This document shows positions 31,891-43,748 of a DNA stretch of 64,000 nucleotides, piece after piece. The first letter of the stretch is position 1. The number at the start of each line of letters is the position of its first letter. The DNA is taken from assembly GCA_024970065.1 (NCBI GenBank), contig CP103908.1, positions 930,001 through 994,000 of the forward strand, read 5' to 3'. This stretch comes from Pediococcus acidilactici. GTDB lineage: Bacteria; Bacillota; Bacilli; Lactobacillales; Lactobacillaceae. Both the position numbers and the translations under genes were made by a program. The notes under the pieces are model-generated. The model saw only the letters and a program-made list of their open reading frames with translations, ran no database searches and was not told where the DNA came from.

Positions 31891-33105
31891 ATGAAAAGAG
31901 ACTTAAATCGGTGGGTAATGTTGGCAGCACACGTACTAATTAACTTTGTATTAGGGGGCGTCTATGCGTTTAGTTTCTTTAAAACCCCCTTATTGGCTCA
32001 GTACCACTGGGATCCAGCAATTTTGTCGCTGGCGTTTTCTATTAACATGGGGATCATTCCGTTACCGATGATTTGGGGTGGTGCGTTAATTGACCGCGGG
32101 CACGGGAAATTGGCAATTGTGCTAGGTGGAATCTTATTTTCGGTGGGGTTCATTCTATCTGGTTTTGTAAAAACGCTCCCAATGCTTCTTCTGACGTACG
32201 GATTAATTGCCGGAATTGGCAGTGGGTTAGCCTTTACTGGAAACCTTAATAATGCGATTAAATTCTTCCCTGATAAACGCGGGCTGGCGTCGGGATGCGT
32301 GTTAGCTGGAGTAGGGGTAGGAACCCTTCTGTGCACCGCGTTAGCCCAATTCTTCCTGACTAAAATGAATATTAGCCAGTCGCTATTTTGGCTAGGAATG
32401 GTCTATTTAGCAGTAATTTTTGTGGTTCAATTCTTTATCCGAAGTGCACCGGCTAAAGATAGCGAACAACTTAAAGCCTCTAAAATGGACCGAGATTGGC
32501 GTGAAATGTTGGGCGACCGGCGTTTTTGGTTAATGTTTTGGATCATGGCGTTTGGTGTGTTTTCTGGAATGGTTATTAGTAGTTCATCGGCTCAAATCGG
32601 AATGGGTGCATACGGATTAACCGCTGGCGCGATAGTGGTTAGTGGTGTCTCAATTGCTAATTCCATTGGTCGGTTAATTTGGGGAACGGTTTCTGATTTG
32701 CTAGGTGAATACCATACTTTAGCACTAGTTTACGCATTAATGGCAATTTTTATGGCCCTCTTACTGGGGGGTAAAGGTAATACCGGACTTTTTTACGTTT
32801 GTGCATTAGGGATTGGCTTTTGTTACGCGGGAGTATTAGCCGTTTTTCCAAGTATTACCAGCGCAAACTTTGGACTACGGAATCAAGGATTGAATTACGC
32901 CTTTATTTACTTTGGATTTGCGATTGGAGCGGTAATTGCTCCTTACGTAACGGCGGCTCTCTTTAAATCTACCCATTCATTTGACGCCGTTTTTATCATC
33001 GCGATGGGGTTGTTAGTTTTAGGCGTACTAGCAATTTATCTCTTAAAAGCTTGGGCTAAAAAGGCACTTCAAAAAATGGAAACTAAAGGAGTGAATTGGC
33101 AATGA
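31891..33105 (+). CDS. OFA-type MFS transporter (oxalate/formate antiporter family)
   Basis: A 404-residue major facilitator protein with 12 expected membrane segments. The first helix (LINFVLGGVYAFSFFKTPL) and the loop GGALIDRGHGKLAIVLGG after helix 2 resemble OxlT and its relatives, which exchange small mono- and dicarboxylates. ATG 31891 follows TTAGGAGAG. The next gene, a ketopantoate-reductase-like enzyme, overlaps the stop by four bases, so transporter and enzyme are co-translated and probably handle the same compound, perhaps a 2-keto or 2-hydroxy acid (inference). Confidence 0.88.
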   Translation: MKRDLNRWVMLAAHVLINFVLGGVYAFSFFKTPLLAQYHWDPAILSLAFSINMGIIPLPMIWGGALIDRGHGKLAIVLGGILFSVGFILSGFVKTLPMLLLTYGLIAGIGSGLAFTGNLNNAIKFFPDKRGLASGCVLAGVGVGTLLCTALAQFFLTKMNISQSLFWLGMVYLAVIFVVQFFIRSAPAKDSEQLKASKMDRDWREMLGDRRFWLMFWIMAFGVFSGMVISSSSAQIGMGAYGLTAGAIVVSGVSIANSIGRLIWGTVSDLLGEYHTLALVYALMAIFMALLLGGKGNTGLFYVCALGIGFCYAGVLAVFPSITSANFGLRNQGLNYAFIYFGFAIGAVIAPYVTAALFKSTHSFDAVFIIAMGLLVLGVLAIYLLKAWAKKALQKMETKGVNWQ

Positions 33106-34037
33106 AAGTAGCAATTGCAGGAGCTGGCGCAATGGGTTGCCGCTTTGCAGCAATGCTTAGTGAAGCACAAGTACAAGTGACGCTAATCGATCAGTGGGAT
33201 GCACACGTCAAAAAAATTAACCAAGTGGGTTTACAAATGGAAGTGGAACACGGAATTCGGCAGTATCATTTACCGACTTTTTTCCCAGAGCAAGTAACTG
33301 GTCACTTTGACTTAATCATCGTCTTCACCAAAGCAATGCAAATGGAAGAAATGTTACGTAAAATCAAACCCGTCATTAACGAACACACCACCTTACTCTG
33401 TTTATCTAACGGATTTGGAAACGAAGATATTTTAAAACAATTCGTTGCTGCCAAACAAATTTTAATTGGCGTGACCCTCTGGTCTTCTGAATTATTAGGC
33501 CCAGGCAAAATCAGAGCAACGGGAACCGGACGCATTGATTTCCAGGCTGCTTCGACCGATTGCGATAAAATCCGGTTAACTGCTGTTTTGAACCTTCTAA
33601 ACCAAGCCGGTCTGAATGCAAATCTAGCTTTGAACGTTCACGAGTCAATTTGGCGGAAGGCGGGATTTAACAGCGTCATCAATCCGTTATCGGCTTTGCT
33701 GAATTGTAATGTAGCAGAATTTGGAAAATTAGAGTACGCCACGCAACTAACCGATTTGATTCTGGAAGAGATCAGTACGGTAGCGGATGCTGAAGGGGTT
33801 CCCTTTAGTGTAACCACCATCAAGCAAATGCTGGAGACCCAGTTTGACCCGCAAGCTAGTGGGAAGCACTATCCTTCAATGCACCAAGATTTAAGTAAAC
33901 ATCGGCTTACAGAAATTGACTTTTTAAATGGTTACGTAGTTAAACTAGGACGTAAACACCAACTTGCTACTCCAGTAAATCAAATGATTACCGGGCTAAT
34001 TCACGGAAAGGAACAACTTGGTCAAACGGATAAGTAG
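33102..34037 (+). CDS. 2-dehydropantoate 2-reductase family oxidoreductase (PanE/ApbA-like)
   Basis: A 311-residue NAD(P)H-dependent reductase of the ketopantoate reductase family. The Rossmann GAGAMGCRFA motif is at residues 7-16 and the catalytic Lys is in the ESIWRKAGFNSVINPLSALL segment (about residues 180-199). Family members reduce ketopantoate in coenzyme A synthesis, but lactic acid bacteria also have versions acting on branched-chain 2-keto acids. Pairing with an organic-acid transporter and a LysR regulator, and not with panB/panC, favours the second use. Start ATG 33102 overlaps the MFS stop. Confidence 0.85.
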   Translation: MKVAIAGAGAMGCRFAAMLSEAQVQVTLIDQWDAHVKKINQVGLQMEVEHGIRQYHLPTFFPEQVTGHFDLIIVFTKAMQMEEMLRKIKPVINEHTTLLCLSNGFGNEDILKQFVAAKQILIGVTLWSSELLGPGKIRATGTGRIDFQAASTDCDKIRLTAVLNLLNQAGLNANLALNVHESIWRKAGFNSVINPLSALLNCNVAEFGKLEYATQLTDLILEEISTVADAEGVPFSVTTIKQMLETQFDPQASGKHYPSMHQDLSKHRLTEIDFLNGYVVKLGRKHQLATPVNQMITGLIHGKEQLGQTDK

Positions 34038-34073
34038 CGGATTAAGAAAATGACTTTATAGTAATAACTGAAG

Positions 34074-34121
34074 GCTCTTTAAGCGGTAGGTAATAACGTG
34101 GCTGCGAAGAGCTTTTTTTAC
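34074..34121 (+). terminator. Probable terminator after the PanE-like gene
   Basis: GCTCTT (34074-34079) pairs with AAGAGC (34107-34112), followed by a seven-base T run. The loop is long and only partly structured. Confidence 0.6.
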
Positions 34122-34273
34122 TGGTTAAATAATCTAAGCCAAAACAAAGGATGACTTTTGTGAAGCAGACGGGTAAGATGAAAATGGCAGATCAAGTAAG
34201 TCAGTTAAAATTTATTCCGTAGTGGTTGCTGATCAGTTTACGGGTTCTACGTTTGACTGATGCTGACCTGCCA

Positions 34274-34313
34274 AGGCGGTTCGCGAAATCCCGCCTCAAA
34301 TTAAAACTAGGAG
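34274..34313 (+). ncRNA. preQ1-I riboswitch controlling queT
   Basis: GGCGG (34275-34279) pairs with CCGCC (34291-34295) around the loop TTCGCGAAATC, followed by an A-rich tail CAAATTAAAACTAGGAG. This is the preQ1 class I plan: a short P1 stem, a loop like the UCGCAGUAAC of the Thermoanaerobacter aptamer, and a tail ending in the Shine-Dalgarno sequence (AGGAG, 34309-34313). Ligand binding would bury the AGGAG and stop translation of the queuosine-precursor transporter. The target gene, recognised independently, supports the call. Confidence 0.78.
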
Positions 34314-34323
34314 TGATTTATTG

Positions 34324-34806
34324 ATGAATAAAATTAATCGCAACATCGCTGCCACCAGTGTAGTTGCGGCACTTTACGTGGCAATCACGTTAATTTTTGC
34401 CCCGATTAGCTACGGAGTGGTACAGCTAAGACTGTCAGAAATGTTCAACCACCTAGCCGCATTTAACAAGCGTTATATATTTGCGGTGACCCTTGGTGTG
34501 TTCATTGTGAACATTTTCAGCCCGTTGGGAGTGGTAGATATGATTTTTGGTACGGCCGGGACATTAATCGGAACCACGTTAACTTATTTTACGGCGCGTA
34601 ACGTTAATGCCAAACCGCTTAAATTCTTAATTGCCACGGTTTGTCAGTTGCCAGGGATGTTTTTAGTGGATTTGGAAATGCACTTATATATGAATTTACC
34701 ACTCTTTCCTACGTACTGGGTTTTAGCATTAGGGGAAATTGCGTCAATGGCAATTGGTGCAGTGGTTGTTTACTTAATTACCAAAAAGATCAATCTGTAT
34801 GAATAA
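34324..34806 (+). CDS. queT: Queuosine precursor transporter QueT
   Basis: A 160-residue membrane protein with about five hydrophobic segments, of the QueT family (COG4708), thought to be the substrate-binding component of an ECF transporter for preQ1/preQ0. Typical segments are GVVQLRLSEMFNHLAAFNKRYIFAVTLG and NIFSPLGVVDMIFGTAGTLIG. The aptamer immediately upstream supports the ligand. ATG 34324 lies 10 bases from AGGAG, whereas the in-frame TTG at 34321 lies seven bases away and could also be used. The shared ECF energising module is not in this window. Confidence 0.92.
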   Translation: MNKINRNIAATSVVAALYVAITLIFAPISYGVVQLRLSEMFNHLAAFNKRYIFAVTLGVFIVNIFSPLGVVDMIFGTAGTLIGTTLTYFTARNVNAKPLKFLIATVCQLPGMFLVDLEMHLYMNLPLFPTYWVLALGEIASMAIGAVVVYLITKKINLYE

Positions 34807-34833
34807 TTTACGAAATTAAAGGGAGCGATTTAA

Positions 34834-35055
34834 ATGACTTTTGAAAAAATTTTACCGATTATGAAACAAGGCGGCAAAGCGATTCGCCAGCAGTGGAATG
34901 GCGACGAAGAATTTGTGATTGTGGTAAAAAATCAAACGTTTGCCGGAATTCCCGTAACGCCGTACATGCTAATTAAGACTGCTAGCGAAGGATATTCTAG
35001 TTTTGCGCCAACGGTTTGTGACGTGTTGGCGGATGATTGGCAGGTCGTGGATTAA
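34834..35055 (+). CDS. DUF2829 family protein (Tad2-like)
   Basis: A 73-residue single-domain DUF2829 protein. It shows the family plan: F...LP.MKQGGKAIRQQW near the start, a middle strand (EFVIVVKNQ) and the C-terminal DVLADDWQVV. DUF2829 includes Tad2, phage proteins that block Thoeris defence by sequestering its cyclic ADP-ribose signal. Chromosomal homologues of unknown role also occur. Here it follows queT by 27 bases behind AAGGGAGCG, and its stop overlaps the next start, so it appears to be part of a queT-DUF2829-SDR transcription unit. Whether it binds a nucleotide here is open. Confidence 0.82.
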   Translation: MTFEKILPIMKQGGKAIRQQWNGDEEFVIVVKNQTFAGIPVTPYMLIKTASEGYSSFAPTVCDVLADDWQVVD

Positions 35056-35795
35056 TGATGCAACGTACAGAATTTACGGACCATCAGGTAGTGGTTACCG
35101 GAAGCAATTCAGGAATTGGATTAGCGCAGGCACAGGCCTTTTTGGAGCAAGGTGCGCGGGTGTTTGGTTTAGACCAAAGTATTGGACAAATGGTGCGGCT
35201 TCAAAAGCAATACCCCGAACAATTTAAATTCCAACAGCTCGACCTAACCGACCCGGCTACGGTAATGACCACGATTGCGCCATTAGAGCGGGTCGATATT
35301 TTACTGAATACGGCAGGGGTACTAGATGATTACCTGCCAATTGAGGATACGTCGCTAACTTTATGGCAGCGGATCTTCAACAATAACGTCACTAGTATGT
35401 TCAACGTTACTAAAACGGTGCTTCCCAAGATGGACAAATCGGGAGTAATTGTTAACATGGCCTCAATTGCTGGAATGGTTGCGGGGGGTGGTGGGATTGC
35501 CTACACTGCTTCAAAGCACGCCATTATTGGATTTACAAAGCAACTTGCGATTGATTGCGCTCCTAAGGGAATCCGCGTTAATGGCATCGCTCCGGGATGT
35601 ATTGATACCCCTATGAATGCAAAAGACTTTGCCGATGGCGGAGAAGTTGCCCAGGCAGTTGCCCAAGAAGTACCGGTAAAGCGTTGGGCTAAGCCAGAAG
35701 AAGTTGCTAGCGTGACCGTATTTTTAGCGAGTCAAGCAGCCAGCTATTTACAAGGAGTTATTATCCCGGTTGACGGTGGCTGGATAGCAAAGTGA
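35055..35795 (+). CDS. SDR family oxidoreductase (FabG-like)
   Basis: A 246-residue classical short-chain dehydrogenase. The cofactor motif TGSNSGIG (about residues 15-22), the NTAG strand motif, the catalytic Ser in MASIAG, and the Tyr and Lys of AYTASKH (about 154-160) are all present, as is the late PGCIDTPM segment. It could be a 3-oxoacyl-ACP reductase or a sugar/hydroxy-acid dehydrogenase. The context does not decide. ATG 35055 overlaps the DUF2829 stop (TAATG), and a second ATG at 35058 is equally possible. No strong ribosome binding site is seen, which points to translational coupling. Confidence 0.88.
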   Translation: MMQRTEFTDHQVVVTGSNSGIGLAQAQAFLEQGARVFGLDQSIGQMVRLQKQYPEQFKFQQLDLTDPATVMTTIAPLERVDILLNTAGVLDDYLPIEDTSLTLWQRIFNNNVTSMFNVTKTVLPKMDKSGVIVNMASIAGMVAGGGGIAYTASKHAIIGFTKQLAIDCAPKGIRVNGIAPGCIDTPMNAKDFADGGEVAQAVAQEVPVKRWAKPEEVASVTVFLASQAASYLQGVIIPVDGGWIAK

Positions 35796-35838
35796 CGCTT
35801 CGCTCTTGGAATTTATTTGTTTAAATAACGTAAAATAG

Positions 35839-35896
35839 AAAACAACCTGATTATTGGAGCTCACGATAAGCTCACAGATAATCAGGTTGTTTTTTG
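35839..35896 (+). terminator. Strong bidirectional terminator between the SDR and LOG genes
   Basis: A 16-bp perfect stem, AAAACAACCTGATTAT (35839-35854) with ATAATCAGGTTGTTTT (35878-35893), has T tracts outward on both strands. It serves both convergent genes. Confidence 0.92.
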
Positions 35897-35897
35897 T

Positions 35898-36461
35898 TTA
35901 GGCGCTAATTTCATTGCTGCCTGGACTATCTAAGACTGCAGTTAATAACTCTTGGTAGTCGTCAGCGACAACCAGTTGTTTTTGGTATAACGAATCCATA
36001 AATGCCGCATCCACAAAGTTATCTAGTAAACTAAGTAAATGGTCATAGTAACCGTTAATGTTTAAAATACCCACTTTTTTAAGTGGAACCAGTCCAATTG
36101 CCATATCGGATAGTAGTTGACTAACTTCTTCTAAAGTACCTAATCCGCCAGGTAAAACTAGGTAAGCATCCCCCTTAGTGATTAACAATTTTTTGCGTTT
36201 TGCCATGGTCTTAGTGGTAATAAAGGAAGTGGTGTTTTTGCGCGGCAGTTCATCTTCAAAAAGTCCTTCTGGGTAAATTCCGGTCACCTTACCACCATGA
36301 TCAAGAACTCCTTGGCTAATTGCACCCATGGTCCCCGAAGTTGATCCTCCATAGACAAGTTCCACATCACGTTGAGCTAGTTCAGTGCCAATCTTATACG
36401 CAACTTCTTTAAAGTTGGGGCGGTTTCCTGGTCGAGAACCACAAAATACCGTTATTTTCAC
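35898..36461 (-). CDS. LOG family protein (nucleoside 5'-monophosphate phosphoribohydrolase)
   Basis: A 187-residue Rossmann-fold protein of the LOG/YvdD family, which removes ribose 5-phosphate from (modified) AMP. The signature PGGLGTLEE (about residues 100-108) and the earlier VYGGSTSGTMG and MAKRK motifs are intact. I set the start at GTG 36461 because GAGGAGGG lies just upstream, giving MKITVFCGS, the family's normal N-terminus. The frame is open 60 bases further but without a ribosome binding site. Annotations as lysine decarboxylase would be a historical error. Confidence 0.9.
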   Translation of the reverse strand: MKITVFCGSRPGNRPNFKEVAYKIGTELAQRDVELVYGGSTSGTMGAISQGVLDHGGKVTGIYPEGLFEDELPRKNTTSFITTKTMAKRKKLLITKGDAYLVLPGGLGTLEEVSQLLSDMAIGLVPLKKVGILNINGYYDHLLSLLDNFVDAAFMDSLYQKQLVVADDYQELLTAVLDSPGSNEISA

Positions 36462-36563
36462 AAAATTTCCCTCCTCGTTTTCGAAGTGTCTAGTATAAGA
36501 CATTCTCAAAGAGGGTGTCAATGCTTGCTAGGGGATTAAGTTTAACTTACTTTGCTGAAGTTG

Positions 36564-37409
36564 CTAATTGGTACGGGTACGAATAAAACGGTTACGATAT
36601 TTTAGTGGGGTACAATTGATTTCTTTGGCAAAGACGTTGGTGAAATATGCTGAAGATGAGAAACCGCACTCCTGGCTAATTTGAGTAATATTTAGTGAAC
36701 TTTTTCGTAAAAGAGAACAAGCTTTTTGCAACTTCAATTGTTGAATATACTGGCTTGGCTTTTTACCAAGATAACGTTGGAAAAGCTTGTATAAGTATGA
36801 GCGATCGACGTTATTGTGGGCGGCAATTTGGCTAATGGTAATTCCCGTAGAAAAGTTTTCATCAACGTAAAGCAAAATTTTATCAAAGATTTGTTTTCCC
36901 TGGTTGACCGGATTATTTGCGTGATTTTCTTGTTCTAAGTATTCCAATAGTGAATAAACCGCACTTAAGGATTGAAAATTTTGTTTTTCCCGGAATGCTT
37001 GGTATACGTGGTTAAATAGTAATTCTTTGGTTTTATCAACTGAAGCGTTAATTACAAAATGAGGGGCAGTTAAACCGATTTGGGTTAAATATTTAGCAGT
37101 TAACTCTCCGGAAATTCCAACCCAGACGTATGTCCAGGGATCTGCCTTATCAGGATAGTAAATATTGGGACAGTTAGCGGGCAATAAAAACGTATCGCCG
37201 GCCGAAAGGCGTTGCAAATCAGAATTTCCTGCTGAAAAATAACCCGCCCCTTCCACAACGTAGTGAAGAACCCAATAGTCGATCGGAATGTATTCAAAGG
37301 GTTTTGTGGGCTGACACTTTTCGTAACCGACTTCGTAAATGTGGAATTCTGCGCTAAGAGGATTATTATCAACAAGTATGCTGACGTCTTCTGTAAATTG
37401 GTTATTCAT
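36564..37409 (-). CDS. AraC family regulator
   Basis: A 281-residue regulator with an N-terminal cupin-like sugar-sensing domain (YWVLHYVVEGAGYF, GDTFLLPANCPNIY, residues about 45-100) and a C-terminal double helix-turn-helix (ITISQIAAHNNVDRSYLYKLFQRYLG, then SSLNITQISQECGFSSSAYFTNVFAK). The layout matches RafR/MsmR-type activators of sugar genes. It is divergent from the permease-lacZ pair with 137 bases between starts, so it is the likely activator of that operon. ATG 37409 follows AAGGAG. Confidence 0.9.
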   Translation of the reverse strand: MNNQFTEDVSILVDNNPLSAEFHIYEVGYEKCQPTKPFEYIPIDYWVLHYVVEGAGYFSAGNSDLQRLSAGDTFLLPANCPNIYYPDKADPWTYVWVGISGELTAKYLTQIGLTAPHFVINASVDKTKELLFNHVYQAFREKQNFQSLSAVYSLLEYLEQENHANNPVNQGKQIFDKILLYVDENFSTGITISQIAAHNNVDRSYLYKLFQRYLGKKPSQYIQQLKLQKACSLLRKSSLNITQISQECGFSSSAYFTNVFAKEINCTPLKYRNRFIRTRTN

Positions 37410-37443
37410 TTGGGTTAACTCCTTATTAATTAAAGTCAACAAA

Positions 37444-37471
37444 TTTACAATAATTGGGCAACAAATATTAT
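37444..37471 (+). promoter_or_regulatory. Probable promoter of the permease-lacZ operon
   Basis: TTTACA (37444-37449), a 16-base spacer and TATTAT (37466-37471), upstream of the permease gene and just ahead of the cre-like site. Confidence 0.5.
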
Positions 37472-37482
37472 GTCCACAAATA

Positions 37483-37496
37483 TGTAAGCGCTTTAT
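37483..37496 (+). promoter_or_regulatory. cre-like site before the permease-lacZ operon
   Basis: TGTAAGCGCTTTAT matches TGWAANCGNTNWCA at 12 of 14 positions, missing the last two. It lies just downstream of the predicted transcription start, where CcpA would act as a roadblock, fitting catabolite repression of a galactoside operon. Confidence 0.6.
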
Positions 37497-37546
37497 AATT
37501 CAATTATAGCAATTGCTTAATTTAGATGAAAGAAGGCTTTATAATC

Positions 37547-42096
<4,550 letters not shown>

Positions 42097-42126
42097 CAAT
42101 GAAAGCTTAGAAAGGCTAGTAAGATA

Positions 42127-42171
42127 ATAAAATGGGGGCAAGCAGATTAGTCTGCTTGCTCCCATTTTATT
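42127..42171 (+). terminator. Bidirectional terminator after lacZ
   Basis: AAAATGGGGGCAAGCAGA and TCTGCTTGCTCCCATTTT pair around a four-base loop (42129-42168), with T-rich ends on both strands. It separates lacZ from the convergent orphan gene. Confidence 0.92.
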
Positions 42172-42706
42172 TGATTTCAAAGTGAGATTCATACTTAAAA
42201 CTGTGTTGGAGTACGTGTGCCACAGCATGCGATAATTCTCGGGAAAAGTTATCAAGTTTCAATTTTGACCGGTAAAAAGCCTCAGGATTACTGATGTCGT
42301 CATCTAAGAACATACTTAAACTATGCTTGAATTTTTGGATTTGTTCTCGGAGATGTTGCGAAGCGGCATAAAGCTCATCCACGTCGTCAGCAGTTACGTT
42401 GGAATCATTAATCACAATCAAAACTTTAAAGAAAGCTGAATGAGCTAATTCATATTCGTCAATTATGTTTTGAGCAGTGGTAACTGCTTGTGCTTTGGAT
42501 TCTTTAATCATTGCCAATGGTAATTCAGTCAATTTAATTTGGTCCAATACGAAGTTTAATTTTTCTAATTCTTGAATTGCGGATTTACGATGTTGCTCCT
42601 TATTAAATAAGTCGTCCCTTTTAAACTGTTCTCTAGCCACAATTAAAGTTAAAATAGAGCCCGCAATTCCACCAATCATTGTAGAAAAAAAGGTTTGCCA
42701 GTCCAC
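42167..42706 (-). CDS. Hypothetical membrane-anchored helical protein
   Basis: I do not recognise this family. The 179-residue product has one N-terminal membrane helix (TFFSTMIGGIAGSILTLIVA) followed by a basic stretch and about 150 residues of charged helix (HRKSAIQELEKLNFVLDQ... REQIQKFKHSLSMFLDDD), probably coiled coil in the cytoplasm. I prefer GTG 42706 (MDWQTFF) because AAAGGTGG lies eight bases upstream. The GTG at 42718 overlaps that site. Conserved membership of a known complex is not visible. It is monocistronic between two terminators. Confidence 0.65.
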   Translation of the reverse strand: MDWQTFFSTMIGGIAGSILTLIVAREQFKRDDLFNKEQHRKSAIQELEKLNFVLDQIKLTELPLAMIKESKAQAVTTAQNIIDEYELAHSAFFKVLIVINDSNVTADDVDELYAASQHLREQIQKFKHSLSMFLDDDISNPEAFYRSKLKLDNFSRELSHAVAHVLQHSFKYESHFEIK

Positions 42707-42834
42707 GAGAAATTCCACCTTTATTTATCTGAAAAGTGCGTCTTTTAACACGTTAAAGTATATTATCACTTTTATAATATCAGAGATGTTTACTAGAGAA
42801 AACCCAATAAAGTCGGCAACCTTATTAAGCATAA

Positions 42835-42878
42835 TAAAACGACTAGCTAAGTTACTTAACTTACGCTAGTCGTTTTGA
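42835..42878 (-). terminator. Terminator after the Ser/Asn/Gln-rich gene
   Basis: AAAACGACTAGC and GCTAGTCGTTTT (12-bp perfect stem) flank a 17-base loop. On the minus strand the second arm runs into TTTTATTATG. Confidence 0.88.
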
Positions 42879-42883
42879 TTAGT

Positions 42884-43570
42884 TTACCGGCGCCGTTTTC
42901 CGTGACGACCGACTGGTTTTACAAAGAAATTCAAGTTAGGTCGGAAACGTCGTTTTCCTTGATGCCCGCCCTGAGATGTGACGGTCCGTGGGTGTTTTTT
43001 ACGCCAAAATAGGTAACCGCCCACCACGATGATTAATAGGACTAGCACCGTCCAAAAGCCACCGTGGTGGTTGTTATATTCAATCCCTGAACTGTGAGAA
43101 GTGTCCGATTCAACCGTAGTAATGATTTTACTTTTCTTCGCTTTATGTGCTTTAGACGAAGAGTGTTTAGCAGATTTCGATTTTTCGGACGATTTCTTAG
43201 TAGATTCATCAGTAGATTCGTCATCTGGGGTCGCGGAGGACGCACCCTGATTTTGGTTGCCAAAATTGTATTCACGGGATTGCCAACGCCAACTCCCATT
43301 ATTATTGTTAGTCTGGGAATGCCGCTCCGCAGGGCGCGAACTCGATTTAGCAGACGAAGATGGCGCTGACGATGCTTGCCGACTGCTTTCGTGATTTTGC
43401 GCAGGTGCTGAGCTGCTTGGTTGGGATTGGTGCGGTTGTGAGTGCTGTTGGTTATTTTGGTTATTGTTGTGGTTATTATTTTGGGTCGCGTTGCTTGAAG
43501 CAGCGGGGCTACTAGTAGTTTCCTTACTGCTTGATTGCGTTTGCGTTACCTTTTGTTCATTTTCAGCCAT
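42884..43570 (-). CDS. Ser/Asn/Gln-rich single-pass membrane protein
   Basis: Unrecognised 228-residue protein. Residues 1-160 are almost entirely Ser, Asn, Gln, His, Thr and Lys with no hydrophobic core, so disordered. A single membrane helix (FWTVLVLLIIVVGGYLFW, about 173-190) is followed by a strongly basic tail (RKKHPR ... GKRRFRPNLNFF ... GRHGKRRR). By the positive-inside rule the C-terminus is cytoplasmic and the polar N-terminus is outside, without a cleavable signal peptide. Such stalks can span the cell wall. The basic tail could bind nucleic acid or lipid head groups. It lies divergent from lepA. Confidence 0.7.
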   Translation of the reverse strand: MAENEQKVTQTQSSSKETTSSPAASSNATQNNNHNNNQNNQQHSQPHQSQPSSSAPAQNHESSRQASSAPSSSAKSSSRPAERHSQTNNNNGSWRWQSREYNFGNQNQGASSATPDDESTDESTKKSSEKSKSAKHSSSKAHKAKKSKIITTVESDTSHSSGIEYNNHHGGFWTVLVLLIIVVGGYLFWRKKHPRTVTSQGGHQGKRRFRPNLNFFVKPVGRHGKRRR

Positions 43571-43700
43571 AGAATCTACAAGCCTTTCATTGAGATTATT
43601 GACATACTGCCTTAAAATTACTTATTTAATTTTAGCATATTTCTGTAAATGCGAAACCTTCGGGAATTAGTTAGCTGGAGCATTTAAATTTTCCCGGGAG

Positions 43701-43712
43701 GTCTGCTATAAT
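43701..43712 (+). promoter_or_regulatory. Extended -10 promoter of lepA
   Basis: TGCTATAAT (43704-43712) is an extended -10 element. The -35 region is poor (TTTAAA at about 43683). The lepA start is 37 bases downstream. Confidence 0.6.
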
Positions 43713-43748
43713 TTAGCTTAGTGATTACTTATGAAAAGGAAACTATCT

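Noticed and set aside
35898..36461. Lysine decarboxylase annotation for the LOG protein
   Set aside because: The PGGxGTxxE motif marks phosphoribohydrolases of the LOG family. No PLP-binding features are present.
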